A stretch of 39,755 bases of DNA from Dethiobacter sp. (GCA_018333395.1 JAGXSQ010000157.1:1-39755), one strand, 5' to 3'; numbered from the stretch's first letter, positions 26,471 through 35,162 are shown. The notes: a model not told the origin generated them from the letters alone. Translations and numbers: made by a program.

Positions 26471-28264
26471 TCAGTCGATGCCAAGGACAGCCATAAAGGC
26501 CTCCTGGGGAATCTCCACACTGCCCACCTGCTTCATACGTTTTTTCCCGGCCTTTTGCTTTTCTAGAAGTTTGCGCTTACGCGTGATGTCCCCGCCATAG
26601 CACTTATCCAGCACATTTTTACGCATCGCTTTGATGGTTTCCCGAGCAATAACCTTGTTGCCAATAGCCGCCTGGATGGGCACTTCAAACATCTGGCGCG
26701 GAATAATCTCCCGCAGCCGGGTGGTCAGGTCGCGGCCGCGCTGGTAAGCACGATCCACATGAGCGATAAAGGAAAGCGCATCCACCGGCTCCCCGTTAAT
26801 AAGCACATCAACCTTCGCTAGGCTGGCGGTACGATAACCCAGCAGTTCGTAATCAAGCGACGCGTAGCCGCGTGTACGCGACTTCAACAAGTCAAAAAAA
26901 TCAAAAATTATTTCACTTAGCGGCATCTCGTAGGTCAGCAGGGCGCGGCTGGTGTCCAGGTATTCCATATTGCCAAAGATGCCCCGCTTCTCCTGGCACA
27001 GTTCCATTACCGCACCCACATAGTGGTTGGGAACCATGATACGAGCGGTGACATAAGGCTCTTCGACAGAGACCACCTCACCTGCCTTGGGCAACAACGC
27101 CGGGTTGTCGATCAGCAACATTTCCCCGCCGGTCAGGTTGACTCGGTAAACTACGCTCGGGGCCGTAGTGATCAGGCTCAGCCTGTATTCCCGCTCCAGA
27201 CGCTCTTGGATAATCTCCATGTGCAACAGCCCGAGAAACCCGCAGCGGAAGCCAAACCCCAGAGCCGCCGACGTTTCCGGCTCATAAGTCAGAGCTGCAT
27301 CGTTTAAATTCAGTTTTTCCAGCGCCTCGCGTAAATTCTCGTATTCATCGCTGTCCACAGGGTAAAGCCCGCAGTAAACCATCGGCACAGCCTTGCGGTA
27401 GCCAGGCAACGGCTCTGCGGCCGGTCGCTCCGCACCGGTAATCGTATCGCCTACCCGGGAGTCTCGGACGTTTTTCACGCCGGCCACCAGATAACCGACC
27501 TCTCCCGCCGCTAACGCCTCGGTCCTGGTCAGTAGCGGGCGGAAAAACCCCACTTCCGCCACCTCAAACACCTTCTCACCAGACATCATCCTGATCTTCA
27601 TCCGCGGCTTGATTTGACCAGACACCACCCGCACATACGCCATCACACCACGGTAAGAATCGTAGTGAGAGTCAAAGATAAGGGCCTGTAAAGCACTCTC
27701 GGCGCTCCCGGCCGGAGGAGGGATACGGCTGACGATCGCCTCCAGCACGGCCGCCACACCAATTCCTTCCTTAGCCGAAACAAGAATCGCCTCGTCCCCG
27801 GGCAACCCGACTAATTCCTCCAGTTCTCGTTTTACTTTCTCCACATCGGCGCTTGGCAAATCAATTTTATTGATGATCGGAATAATTTCCAGGTTGTTCT
27901 CCAGCGCCAGATACAGATTGGCCAGGGTCTGCGCCTCAATCCCCTGCGCAGCATCCACGACGAGCAGGGCGCCTTCGCACGCCGCCAGACTCCGGGAAAC
28001 TTCGTATGTAAAGTCAACATGCCCCGGCGTGTCGATCAGATTCAGGAGATATTCCTGCCCGTCACTGGCTAGGTAAGACAGGCGTACAGCCTGCAGCTTA
28101 ATGGTAATGCCACGCTCCCGTTCCAGATCCATCTGGTCGAGCACCTGGTCCGTCATTTCTCGCGCCGAGAGCGCCCCGGTATACTCCAACAGCCTATCGG
28201 CCAGCGTAGACTTGCCGTGGTCAATATGGGCAATGATACAAAAATTACGAATCCTTTCCTGCAC
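26471..28264 (-). CDS. lepA: Elongation factor 4 (LepA)
   Basis: Translational GTPase that back-translocates or remodels stalled ribosomes. G1 [10 protein letters not shown]3 DTPGHVDF and G4 NKID are present, with the LepA-specific C-terminal domain ([20 protein letters not shown]). The GTG at 28264 is preferred: GGGAGG stands 9 nt upstream, and the resulting N-terminus (M)[18 protein letters not shown] matches the family. The ATG at 28273 directly abuts the ribosome binding site. About 597 aa. It heads a lepA-hemW pair with its own promoter. Confidence 0.97.
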   Translation of the reverse strand: MQERIRNFCIIAHIDHGKSTLADRLLEYTGALSAREMTDQVLDQMDLERERGITIKLQAVRLSYLASDGQEYLLNLIDTPGHVDFTYEVSRSLAACEGALLVVDAAQGIEAQTLANLYLALENNLEIIPIINKIDLPSADVEKVKRELEELVGLPGDEAILVSAKEGIGVAAVLEAIVSRIPPPAGSAESALQALIFDSHYDSYRGVMAYVRVVSGQIKPRMKIRMMSGEKVFEVAEVGFFRPLLTRTEALAAGEVGYLVAGVKNVRDSRVGDTITGAERPAAEPLPGYRKAVPMVYCGLYPVDSDEYENLREALEKLNLNDAALTYEPETSAALGFGFRCGFLGLLHMEIIQERLEREYRLSLITTAPSVVYRVNLTGGEMLLIDNPALLPKAGEVVSVEEPYVTARIMVPNHYVGAVMELCQEKRGIFGNMEYLDTSRALLTYEMPLSEIIFDFFDLLKSRTRGYASLDYELLGYRTASLAKVDVLINGEPVDALSFIAHVDRAYQRGRDLTTRLREIIPRQMFEVPIQAAIGNKVIARETIKAMRKNVLDKCYGGDITRKRKLLEKQKAGKKRMKQVGSVEIPQEAFMAVLGID

Positions 28265-28296
28265 CAGCGTCATCCTCCCGCCTTACTTCCCTGACC

Positions 28297-28326
28297 ATTA
28301 TAGCATTTATTTCGGGATGCTGACAA
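28297..28326 (-). promoter_or_regulatory. Promoter of lepA-hemW
   Basis: Minus-strand TTGTCA (28321-28326), 18-nt spacer and TATAAT (28297-28302), just after the yqxA-like gene stop. Confidence 0.7.
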
Positions 28327-28336
28327 GCAAACTGCT

Positions 28337-28576
28337 CTACTGGGCAGTAAATCGTCTCCAGAGCTGCGCAAGCGGAGTCAGGTCCAAGACTATCTGGCGA
28401 TCAGCAAAAGTAAACAACCACGTCTGTTCTCCTGCCCTGTTCAGAGCCAGCACCCCTGGATAGCTCACCAAGCCACTCACTTCCTGCAAGCCACGCTCAC
28501 AAGCAAGCAATCCCAAACCCAAGACAGCCACAAAACACAAAAAAATAAGGCAGACGGAACATACCGCCTGTCTCAT
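28337..28576 (-). CDS. Small membrane-anchored protein, positional match to YqxA
   Basis: A 79-aa protein. It has an N-terminal transmembrane helix (about 3-25), then ACERGLQEVSGL and a short extracytoplasmic part (TWLFTFADRQIVLDL). It sits between spoIIP and lepA, where B. subtilis has yqxA (DUF3679). The short helix-plus-GL..VSG pattern is similar to what I recall of YqxA, but the protein is shorter and the match is not certain. It lies about 100 bp after spoIIP, which suggests transcription with it in the mother cell or forespore. Confidence 0.6.
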   Translation of the reverse strand: MRQAVCSVCLIFLCFVAVLGLGLLACERGLQEVSGLVSYPGVLALNRAGEQTWLFTFADRQIVLDLTPLAQLWRRFTAQ

Positions 28577-28678
28577 CTAGCACACCCCCTCCGAAAAATC
28601 CATTACCGCATGTTTTCCCGGAGAGAATCATTTCTATGCACGTCACTTCCTCGGCCTCTTTAAAGCTTACCCTGCTCT

Positions 28679-29728
28679 TTAGCGTGCGTTTTCGTAGTAC
28701 AGTTTCGCCAGTGCCTGCGCCAGATACGGCACGGCCCGCATCGCTTCCTGCAGCGAATTCTCGTGGCCTCCCACCTCTATCAGTAAAGCTCCGGGATGCA
28801 GATGCTGATTGTAAACCAGGGGACGCTCACGCACGCCCCGTGATAGCCCCGGAGCGATCTCCTCCAATCTTTCATGCAGAAACAGCGCTCTAGAAAAATT
28901 TTCCTGCCATTGGGGATGGCGTGACCCCACTACAAACAAGATCCTGCCCACCGCCTGGCCCTCCACCCGCAAAGTGGATATTTGTCTATCCACACCATCC
29001 CGGTGCAAGTCAATCAACAGTACTGTATCCTGGTGCTCCTCCAACAGTCCGCGCACCGTCGTCAGTGCTACCTCATAAGAGGTGCTGCGCGGTATGTCAT
29101 GGACATCCTGGTTATGTACCACCGGAATCGCGTACTCCTCCCGCAGCAACGTCGCGAGTTGCTCCCCCAGCCTGGCCACCGTCAGCGCCAAATCCTCTGT
29201 GAACTTTTTCCCCGCAGTAGGCACAAAAGACTCGGTCGTATGCGTGTGGTAAATAATCACCTTGCCCAGACCTTGGCGCAGTTGCTGTGGCACCACAATC
29301 GTGGGTTGCTGCTCTCTCGCCAGGTTATTCACCTGATGGATAAGCGGCTGCGGTCGCTTTGCCACCTCATCCAGATAAGGAATCTGCGCCGCAAAGATAC
29401 TCCGCGGATGTAAGGGGCCTGCTACCTTGGCTACCTCTTCTTCGTAACCGCCTGCTTCCTGCGGCTTTTCCCCACTGGAAGCAGGTGATCCTACCCCCGG
29501 GATTACCAGTCCCAAAACGTGCCGATAAAATGCTTCCTGGTCGGGCCAAAATGCGCCTATCCCCCCCTCCCCTGACAGAACAGGAATCGCCAGCGTCCTG
29601 GAGGCCAGTACCAACAAAACTACTACCAGTATAACGGCCCAAAAAGCATAACCTATCCTGCTTCTCCCTCTTTTTCTGTCCCAGCGTGTTCTTTTGCGGT
29701 GAAAGTAAAAAAAAGCTTTCCCGGCCAT
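28679..29728 (-). CDS. spoIIP: Stage II sporulation protein P (SpoIIP)
   Basis: Peptidoglycan amidase/endopeptidase of the engulfment machine, working with SpoIID and SpoIIM. An N-terminal basic stretch and a transmembrane helix (about 25-48) are followed by a linker and the amidase domain with YHTHTTESF, LIDLHRDG and IEVGGHENSLQEA (metal and catalytic residues). 349 aa, usual length. The GGAGGAGGG site lies 6 nt before the ATG. It is mother-cell specific in Bacillus (sigma-E); here I see no clean sigma-E promoter in the 230 bp upstream. Confidence 0.95.
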   Translation of the reverse strand: MAGKAFFYFHRKRTRWDRKRGRSRIGYAFWAVILVVVLLVLASRTLAIPVLSGEGGIGAFWPDQEAFYRHVLGLVIPGVGSPASSGEKPQEAGGYEEEVAKVAGPLHPRSIFAAQIPYLDEVAKRPQPLIHQVNNLAREQQPTIVVPQQLRQGLGKVIIYHTHTTESFVPTAGKKFTEDLALTVARLGEQLATLLREEYAIPVVHNQDVHDIPRSTSYEVALTTVRGLLEEHQDTVLLIDLHRDGVDRQISTLRVEGQAVGRILFVVGSRHPQWQENFSRALFLHERLEEIAPGLSRGVRERPLVYNQHLHPGALLIEVGGHENSLQEAMRAVPYLAQALAKLYYENAR

Positions 29729-29826
29729 TTATTACCCTCCTCCTGGCAGCTTACGCCCCTGTATATATAGATACGCCGGGAGGGGCATTATATAACCTGA
29801 GAAATTCTTTCGCTTAAATGAATTTT

Positions 29827-29851
29827 ACTATACTGCCCTAACGGGTATAGT
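29827..29851. repeat. Inverted repeat upstream of spoIIP
   Basis: ACTATA (29827-29832) and TATAGT (29846-29851) flank CCC..GGG with a TAAC loop. It stands about 100 bp before the spoIIP start. The 29729-29960 spacer holds no gene; an AT-rich TATATATA stretch lies nearer the start (about 29760-29770). It could be an operator or an RNA hairpin. Confidence 0.4.
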
Positions 29852-29960
29852 TGCCATTCCTTTGCTGCCTCTAACATGGAGGGGATTTGTTTTGGGTGGT
29901 GGGCGAAGGCCACTTGGCGCTCTTTGCGCTGCTTTACTATGAAAAGAAAGGGGAAAGCAA

Positions 29961-29986
29961 TGAAGAGGAGGCAAGCCTCCTCTTCA
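29961..29986 (-). terminator. Terminator of gpr
   Basis: A perfect 12-bp inverted repeat, TGAAGAGGAGGC and GCCTCCTCTTCA, with an AA centre, lies just downstream of the gpr stop. On the minus strand the next 20 bases are T/C-rich rather than a pure T-run. Confidence 0.65.
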
Positions 29987-29990
29987 TAAG

Positions 29991-30983
29991 CTAATGCAGG
30001 TACTTGCCTGGCTCTCCGCTGGCGATGGCCGGATGCAAGGCAGCGTTTAGCCCGCCCGCCAGCAGGCGGGCGATATCCTCAATTAAGGTATCTATATCCT
30101 TGGGGGTAACCATCAGATTGCCGCCATAGGGGGCCGTCACTTCCTCTAGGACGGCCCGCCGATCGCCTTCGACAATTGCTTTTGCCACCTTATACACGGG
30201 AGATTCCTCGCCCGCCTCGTGCATGATCGTCGTCAGCATCTGTTCCAGCATATCGTCAGCGATGGTCACCGCATCTACCACCGTAGGCACACCGATGGCG
30301 ATAACTGGAATGCCCACCGTTTCCTGACTGATGCCGGCACGCTTGTTGCCCACGCCAGAACCAGGGTGAATACCGGTATCCGCCAGCTGGATGGTGGTGT
30401 GCAGACGCTCAAGCCTGCGTGCGGCCAGGGCATCTACAGCAATCAGCAGGTCCGGCCGAACTTTCTCCACTAGGCTCTGGACAATTTCCCCCGTCTCCAC
30501 GCCGGTGAGGCCAAGCACTCCGGGAGCGATAGCAGCCACGGGGCGGAAGCCCTCTCCAAGCGTTTCCGGTTCCATCTGGACGATGTGCCGGGTAACCAAC
30601 AAGTCCTTCACTACCCGGGGACCAAGAGCATCGGGCGTTACGTTCCAATTGCCAAGACCAACTACCAGCACCGTGCTTCCATGTTGGAGTTTCAGCATAT
30701 CCAGTAACTCTTTGGTCAGTTGCACCGCAACCTTGTCCTGCAGAGAGCTATTTTTTTTCCTTAAACCCGGCACTTCCAGGGTAATGTAGCGCCCCTGCTT
30801 CTTACCCATCCGCTCTGACGCTTCCGGAGTCGTGATGCTGACCCTACTGACACTGATTTCACCAACTGTTTCTCTGGAGGCAACAACACCGGGAATATCC
30901 TCCCTAACCTCGCCGAGCAGCATCTCCCTGGCCTCGATGGCCAAATCGGTGCGAATATGGCGTCTTCTTCCTTGCAAAGTCAT
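29991..30983 (-). CDS. gpr: Germination protease GPR
   Basis: Aspartic-type endopeptidase that degrades small acid-soluble spore proteins at germination. It is made as a zymogen in the forespore. The N-terminal self-processing site is visible as RTDLAIEARE (residues 11-20); cleavage is expected next to D13, like the SASP cleavage motif. Core motifs include LVVGLGNWNVTPDALGP and IAVDALAAR. The start chosen is the ATG at 30983 with GGGAGG upstream (about 330 aa); a longer reading from 31031 overlaps the next gene upstream. It lies 16 bp after the holin-like gene, so the two are probably co-transcribed. Confidence 0.95.
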   Translation of the reverse strand: MTLQGRRRHIRTDLAIEAREMLLGEVREDIPGVVASRETVGEISVSRVSITTPEASERMGKKQGRYITLEVPGLRKKNSSLQDKVAVQLTKELLDMLKLQHGSTVLVVGLGNWNVTPDALGPRVVKDLLVTRHIVQMEPETLGEGFRPVAAIAPGVLGLTGVETGEIVQSLVEKVRPDLLIAVDALAARRLERLHTTIQLADTGIHPGSGVGNKRAGISQETVGIPVIAIGVPTVVDAVTIADDMLEQMLTTIMHEAGEESPVYKVAKAIVEGDRRAVLEEVTAPYGGNLMVTPKDIDTLIEDIARLLAGGLNAALHPAIASGEPGKYLH

Positions 30984-30999
30984 AGTAAGGCCTCCCACT

Positions 31000-31326
31000 T
31001 CAGCGCAGTTCGGTAGGTACAAAAACGTCAACTATACCAATTGCCAGGGCCGCTAAAGCGGCGCCGACTACCGTAATCTCCATACCGGGAACAAGAAACT
31101 GCGCCAGGTAAATGACCACAGCGGAAACAACAAACCCAATAATACCACGGTTTTGCGGAGAAACTTTCTTGCCGAAAATACTTTCCGCGATAAATCCCAG
31201 AACCGCAATCACGATGGCGGCAATTAAGGCTGCGCCAAAACCAAGGGTGGCAAACCCGGGCAACAGAAAACTAACCATCATCAGAACAAGAGCGGAAACA
31301 ATAAAGCGGACAATTAAGCCAATCAT
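31000..31326 (-). CDS. Small four-helix membrane protein, phage holin 4_2 / YvlD-like
   Basis: About 108 aa with four hydrophobic helices (IVRFIVSALVLMMVSFLLPG; ALIAAIVIAVLGFIAE; RGIIGFVVSAVVIYLAQFL; VGAALAALAIGIVDVF). This pattern matches the Phage_holin_4_2 family of small membrane proteins, which is widespread in Firmicutes and usually not phage-linked. The start chosen is the ATG at 31326 with GGAGG upstream. It is placed directly ahead of gpr and shares its predicted promoter. Forespore membrane location is inferred from that. Confidence 0.8.
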   Translation of the reverse strand: MIGLIVRFIVSALVLMMVSFLLPGFATLGFGAALIAAIVIAVLGFIAESIFGKKVSPQNRGIIGFVVSAVVIYLAQFLVPGMEITVVGAALAALAIGIVDVFVPTELR

Positions 31327-31363
31327 CTCCCCACCTCCTTTCCTTAGCCTGTTTTGCACATCA

Positions 31364-31392
31364 TATAATACCCAAACAAGCTTAAGCTATGC
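31364..31392 (-). promoter_or_regulatory. Possible sigma-F promoter of the holin-gpr operon
   Basis: Minus-strand GCATA (31388-31392) and GGGTATTATA (31364-31373) with a 14-nt spacer match sigma-F elements GYATA and GGNNANAHTR at all but one position; the spacer is one short of the usual. gpr is forespore-transcribed in B. subtilis. TATTAT could instead be a sigma-A -10. Confidence 0.45.
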
Positions 31393-31519
31393 ACATGCGA
31401 GGTTGGAGATCCGCTGTTGATCGCTGCAGCAATCTGATTGACCCTCACGGCTCCTGGCGCGATTGCTTTAACAAGGAAGCGTTTGCTCTAAGTCATAAAC
31501 CCGGAAATTTTGCCGAAAA

Positions 31520-32098
31520 TTAAAAACTAGTCAAAGCATAGATTACGCCGACAACACCAATCAGTCCGAGAGCGTAAACTATCTTGGCAGGCATTACCCC
31601 ATCCTTCTCCATAGACTTACCAAAGATACCGAAAACAAGAGGATGAACGAGGAAAGGCATAGCAAAAATAAAGGGAATCAGGTCTGCGGCGTAGGCGCCG
31701 AACATGCCGCCCTGCAGAGCCGCAAAGAGACCGAAGTGGGAAATGGCGGAAGAGAGAGCCATGGCCGCATGCGATAAAGGCATGCCGCTAAGGTCCAGCA
31801 TCAGCAGACCGCCAAAAACAGCCGTTAACTGCCAGCCAAAGGAAAACTGCATTAACCCTTTTATTTCCATGGATTCTCTTCCCTGAGACCTTCTTAAAGT
31901 ACGCAGAGAAAAAACTGTCAGACCAAGGCCAATAGCGGCAATAAGGAAAGCCCAATTTGCCATTAAAGCATCCCGCTGGGCGCTAATTGCCAAGATAGTG
32001 AAGACAAAAATATGGCCGAAAAAGGGAATGTTGATCATGATCGGCGCCCTTGCTGCCGCTTCCTGTCCCAAGTCGCCGGCTGTACAGGCTCCGGTCAA
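31520..32098 (-). CDS. Integral membrane protein, distal part of split transporter
   Basis: 192 aa with about five to six transmembrane helices after a hydrophilic start TGACTAGDLGQEAAARAP. The possible start is a TTG at 32098 that overlaps the TGA stop of the upstream gene (TTGA); no ribosome binding site precedes it. An ATG further in (IMINIP, about residue 20) has only a weak AAGGG. The opening residues read like a natural continuation of the upstream protein after a -1 frame change. So this may be the C-terminal part of one ~515-aa transporter, or a second subunit translated by coupling. Family not recognised. Confidence 0.65.
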   Translation of the reverse strand: MTGACTAGDLGQEAAARAPIMINIPFFGHIFVFTILAISAQRDALMANWAFLIAAIGLGLTVFSLRTLRRSQGRESMEIKGLMQFSFGWQLTAVFGGLLMLDLSGMPLSHAAMALSSAISHFGLFAALQGGMFGAYAADLIPFIFAMPFLVHPLVFGIFGKSMEKDGVMPAKIVYALGLIGVVGVIYALTSF

Positions 32099-33063
32099 AC
32101 CGGCATGGGAAAGAGACCCGCCATTCCCGGCGCCAAGTTGCGCACATGGTTAGCTAAGCCAAACAGAATTAACAGGGTTAGGCCACCAAACATCCAGAAG
32201 ATTTGCCCAAAAAACCCGTAAGCCATCACTGAAGTCATGCCGGTCAGCTTAAAGGCTTCCGCTATTCTGGAACCCCCAATCATAAAATTGGCGGCCAGTA
32301 CCACGGGGATACCCGCAAACAGAAGCGCCCTGAGAGTAGGACCAGACTGCCACCTTGACAAAATCATGCCCAAAGAAGACGAAAGGAGCATGGCGAAAAA
32401 AATCTGGGGCAGGGCAATGATCGGCTTTACTGCCTGAGCGATATAAAAGGAGCCAAGCAAAACGCCTAAAATAGTGGCTATCTCCACCAACCCCTTGCGG
32501 ATATACAAGGGCTTGTTCTTCACAGTAGCTTTATAGTCCATCAAGATAATAGAGCCACTCAGTCCGATATAGGCGATTAGGGGATAGTATTTTCCCAAAG
32601 GATCTCCTGTCCCGGAGCCAGTGATCATCCGCCTGGCGCCTTCAATACCTAAGAGAATAAAAAAGGTCCGGACCAGAAAAAACAATTGGGTTCGTTTGGT
32701 GCCTAGGATTACCTCTTCTGGGGACTGAATTACCATATCCTCAATTTCCAGCTTTTCGCCCCCAAAAATCTTTTTCAATTCCTGGCCCCCCGCAAAGAAT
32801 GAAGCGATCAGGGCAATCAGCGTGACCTTACTGAGCAAGTCCACCAGCGGGAATTCTGCCAGACCAGGAGAAGCTACCCCGCTTTGCACAAGCAAAAGGC
32901 CCAGGGCCAGACCGAAAATGACGATCATCAGGATAGGGGAATACCGGGTTCCGGCCACCACAGTCCTGGAAATTAAAAGCATAGGAAGCAGCAAAAACAG
33001 GGTCAGCCAAAAATGGTTTAAGATTTGCAGTTTTGCAATCTGCTCAATTAGATGCTGTTCCAT
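32095..33063 (-). CDS. Integral membrane protein, proximal part of split transporter
   Basis: 322 aa with about eight to nine transmembrane helices. A polar cytoplasmic insertion follows the motif FFAGGQELKKIFGGEK (near residue 90). A second half resembles a symporter core (VVLAANFMIGGSRIAEAFKLTG). I cannot name the family; secondary transporters of organic anions have this general shape. It lies 61 bp after the maoC-like gene on the minus strand and runs into the next frame by a 4-bp TTGA overlap. Substrate unknown; neighbours suggest an organic acid. Confidence 0.7.
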   Translation of the reverse strand: MEQHLIEQIAKLQILNHFWLTLFLLLPMLLISRTVVAGTRYSPILMIVIFGLALGLLLVQSGVASPGLAEFPLVDLLSKVTLIALIASFFAGGQELKKIFGGEKLEIEDMVIQSPEEVILGTKRTQLFFLVRTFFILLGIEGARRMITGSGTGDPLGKYYPLIAYIGLSGSIILMDYKATVKNKPLYIRKGLVEIATILGVLLGSFYIAQAVKPIIALPQIFFAMLLSSSLGMILSRWQSGPTLRALLFAGIPVVLAANFMIGGSRIAEAFKLTGMTSVMAYGFFGQIFWMFGGLTLLILFGLANHVRNLAPGMAGLFPMPV

Positions 33064-33124
33064 TAGCCTACCTCCTTATTTGCTGGCTGAAAACATATGC
33101 ACCATCATGCCACGTACCCAGCGG

Positions 33125-33538
33125 CTAAAGTTTCATAACCTTTGCCTGGCCATCAACAACAAGGGTGCCGCTCTGGTTTACCACGGTTGTTTTCAGGACA
33201 AGAATGCGCTTGTCTTCTCTTTTTTCTATGACCTCTGCCTCGGACGTCAGGGTATCCCCAAAGAAAACAGGAGCTGTAAATTTCACCTCCTGTGACAAAT
33301 ATACGGTATTAGCACCAGGCAAGTCTGTCCCTATCACGGTTGATATCAGGGAGGCGGTAAGCATGCCATGGGCTATACGCTGCTTAAAGCGGCTTTTTGC
33401 CGCAAACTCCGTGTTAACGTGAACAGGATTGAAATCTCCGGTTATACCAGCGAACCCATAGACATCCGCCTCACTGATTGTCTTGGAGAAGCTCGCTTTG
33501 TCTCCGACCTTAATGTCCTCAAAGCGCCTGTCATTCAT
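33125..33538 (-). CDS. MaoC-like hotdog-fold hydratase (PhaJ-type)
   Basis: About 137 aa. The hydratase-2 motif is clear: FAGITGDFNPVHVN with catalytic Asp and His, then RIAHGML. It is a single hotdog domain of the (R)-specific enoyl-CoA hydratase kind, converting trans-2-enoyl-CoA to (R)-3-hydroxyacyl-CoA or a related acid. The start is placed at the ATG at 33538, 9 nt after GGGGAGG; an earlier ATG abuts the site. It leads a likely operon with the split transporter. The true substrate may be a non-CoA or branched acid, as MaoC domains vary. Confidence 0.88.
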   Translation of the reverse strand: MNDRRFEDIKVGDKASFSKTISEADVYGFAGITGDFNPVHVNTEFAAKSRFKQRIAHGMLTASLISTVIGTDLPGANTVYLSQEVKFTAPVFFGDTLTSEAEVIEKREDKRILVLKTTVVNQSGTLVVDGQAKVMKL

Positions 33539-33607
33539 CTCATCCATCCTCCCCTTGCTAAATGCGTGGTTTTTTTCACAATCCTGTAACCATCCCTATG
33601 ACAACAG

Positions 33608-33646
33608 CGCAGGCGGCTAGTAGTTCTCTTTTTACTGTTGCCTGCG
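33608..33646. repeat. Stem-loop in the leader of the maoC operon
   Basis: CGCAGGC (33608-33614) pairs with GCCTGCG (33640-33646) over 7 bp, with a further weak inner pairing. It lies in the predicted 5' leader just after the -10 element, so it would start the transcript. Confidence 0.4.
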
Positions 33647-33650
33647 ATTA

Positions 33651-33679
33651 ATTATATGCTCTTCGAAAACAAAAGTCCA
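33651..33679 (-). promoter_or_regulatory. Promoter of the maoC-transporter operon
   Basis: Minus-strand TGGACT (33674-33679), 17-nt spacer and TATAAT (33651-33656). The leader is about 105 nt. Confidence 0.6.
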
Positions 33680-33847
33680 TAAAAGCTGTACGCGGCAAAA
33701 ATGGAGGCCCAGATGTACAAAAATTTACTTACTGACCGTTGGGTATATGCTCCGCATACCGGCTCTACTCAATAATCACTAGTATCAACGCCCGGACCGG
33801 CCAGGACAAAATCATTCGACATGACGGTAATGATGGAAATCCCCCAT

Positions 33848-33934
33848 CCCTCTGGGAGAGGGCTAGGGTAAGGGAACATTTTCATCCTTCCGATGGTGCC
33901 GCCGCCTAAGGCGGGAGCATCGGGTCTACTCCCG
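33848..33934. repeat. Hairpin cluster downstream of glycerate kinase
   Basis: CCCTCT/AGAGGG (33848-33862) resembles a repeat seen in many genomes. It is followed by CCGATG/CATCGG (33890-33923) enclosing CCGCC/GGCGG, and CGGG/CCCG (33921-33934). The second hairpin ends 19 bp past the glycerate kinase stop and may act as its transcript end; no T-run is present. The remaining spacer (33680-33847) shows no gene. Confidence 0.45.
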
Positions 33935-33942
33935 TAATTTGT

Positions 33943-35106
33943 TTATTCAGGCAGGGAATTGGCCCTGCGGCAGGGTAAGCTGATTTTAAGCAAACGGATT
34001 ACAGCCTCGGAGCACTGGCTTAACAGCAATCCCGCATCAGCCATGGCTTCCTCCAGTGACATTGGCCTGTTTACAATACTAACAGCCGCATCTATACCGA
34101 GGGGGGAAAGGTTTGCATAGTCTGTTCCTATGGCGCCTGCCAAGGCAATCACAGGCAGACCCTTTTCTTTTGCCCTTCTGGCTACTCCCATGGGGACCTT
34201 GCCGTAAGCTGTCTGCTCATCCAGCTGTCCTTCGCCGGTGATAATCAAATCCGCCCCCTGCAGTTTCGTGGAAAAATCCATGCTATCAAGGACCAACTCC
34301 ACTCCTGACACCAACTGCGCATTTAAGAAAGCAAACAAGGAGGCCCCTATCCCCCCAGCGGCTCCTCCGCCTTTAACGTCAGAAATGTCAATGCCCAGGT
34401 CGCTGTTTACAATTTCTGAAAAATGTCGCAGGTTATCTTCCAATATTTCCACCATTTCGGGAGTTGCGCCTTTCTGAGGAGCAAAAACCCTTGCCGCGCC
34501 CCTTGGGCCGCAGATCAGATTATCAACGTCACAGGCCACTTGAAAACTGCACTCCGGCAATCTTTTATCCGCTCCGCTGACCTCTATCTTTCTAAGGTTC
34601 GCGATAGCGAGCCCTCCGCTGGCGATTTCTTCGCCAGCTTTGTTTAAAAACCTAAATCCGAGGGCCTGCAGCATGCCAATTCCGGCGTCGACAGTAGCGC
34701 TTCCCCCGATACAGACAATAAACTTCCTGTACCCACTGTCCAGAGCAGCGAGAATTATTTCGCCCACACCATAGGTTGTAGTGTATAAAGGATTTTGTTG
34801 TTCCCTGGCAATAAGGCACAGTCCCGCCGCTTGGGCCATTTCAATCACGGCAGTTTTACCGTCAGCCAAAACCAGGTATTTGCCCCTGATTTTTTCTCCG
34901 AGAGGGTTTACACATGGTACGCTGATCATTTCTCCCCCGGAAGATAATTTCATTGCTTCCAAAGTCCCTTCACCACCGTCGGCTATGGGCAGGGTTTCCA
35001 CCTGACACGCGGGATCCGCCCTTAATATGCCTTCCTTGATGGCCTGACAGACTTCTGTCGCCGAAAGGCTTCCCTTAAAGGAATCAGTCGCCACCACAAT
35101 CTTCAC
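33943..35106 (-). CDS. Glycerate 2-kinase (GlxK/GarK family)
   Basis: 387-aa kinase of the glycerate kinase type I family, making 2-phosphoglycerate from glycerate with ATP. Family motifs: ATDSFKGSLSA at the N-terminus, IADGGEGT, CIGGSATVDAGIGMLQALG, GGGAAGGIGA, and ITGEGQLDEQTAYGK. Full length. Divergent from the flavoprotein gene, with a 126-bp spacer. It would feed glycerate from hydroxypyruvate/tartronate or sugar-acid breakdown into glycolysis. Confidence 0.95.
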   Translation of the reverse strand: MKIVVATDSFKGSLSATEVCQAIKEGILRADPACQVETLPIADGGEGTLEAMKLSSGGEMISVPCVNPLGEKIRGKYLVLADGKTAVIEMAQAAGLCLIAREQQNPLYTTTYGVGEIILAALDSGYRKFIVCIGGSATVDAGIGMLQALGFRFLNKAGEEIASGGLAIANLRKIEVSGADKRLPECSFQVACDVDNLICGPRGAARVFAPQKGATPEMVEILEDNLRHFSEIVNSDLGIDISDVKGGGAAGGIGASLFAFLNAQLVSGVELVLDSMDFSTKLQGADLIITGEGQLDEQTAYGKVPMGVARRAKEKGLPVIALAGAIGTDYANLSPLGIDAAVSIVNRPMSLEEAMADAGLLLSQCSEAVIRLLKISLPCRRANSLPE

Positions 35107-35141
35107 CTGTCCCGCCTCCAGTTACTAGCGTATTCCTGTTG

Positions 35142-35157
35142 GTTGCTATGTTGCTAT
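35142..35157. repeat. Tandem 8-bp direct repeat before the flavoprotein promoter
   Basis: GTTGCTAT occurs twice head-to-tail (35142-35149 and 35150-35157), ending 5 bp before the -35 hexamer at 35163. This is the usual place for an activator site between divergent genes. Confidence 0.5.
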
Positions 35158-35162
35158 GGCAG

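Noticed and set aside
32090..32120. Programmed -1 frameshift slippery heptamer at the transporter junction
   Set aside because: No X XXY YYZ heptamer in the right frame was found near the TTGA overlap, so recoding is left only as a possibility.
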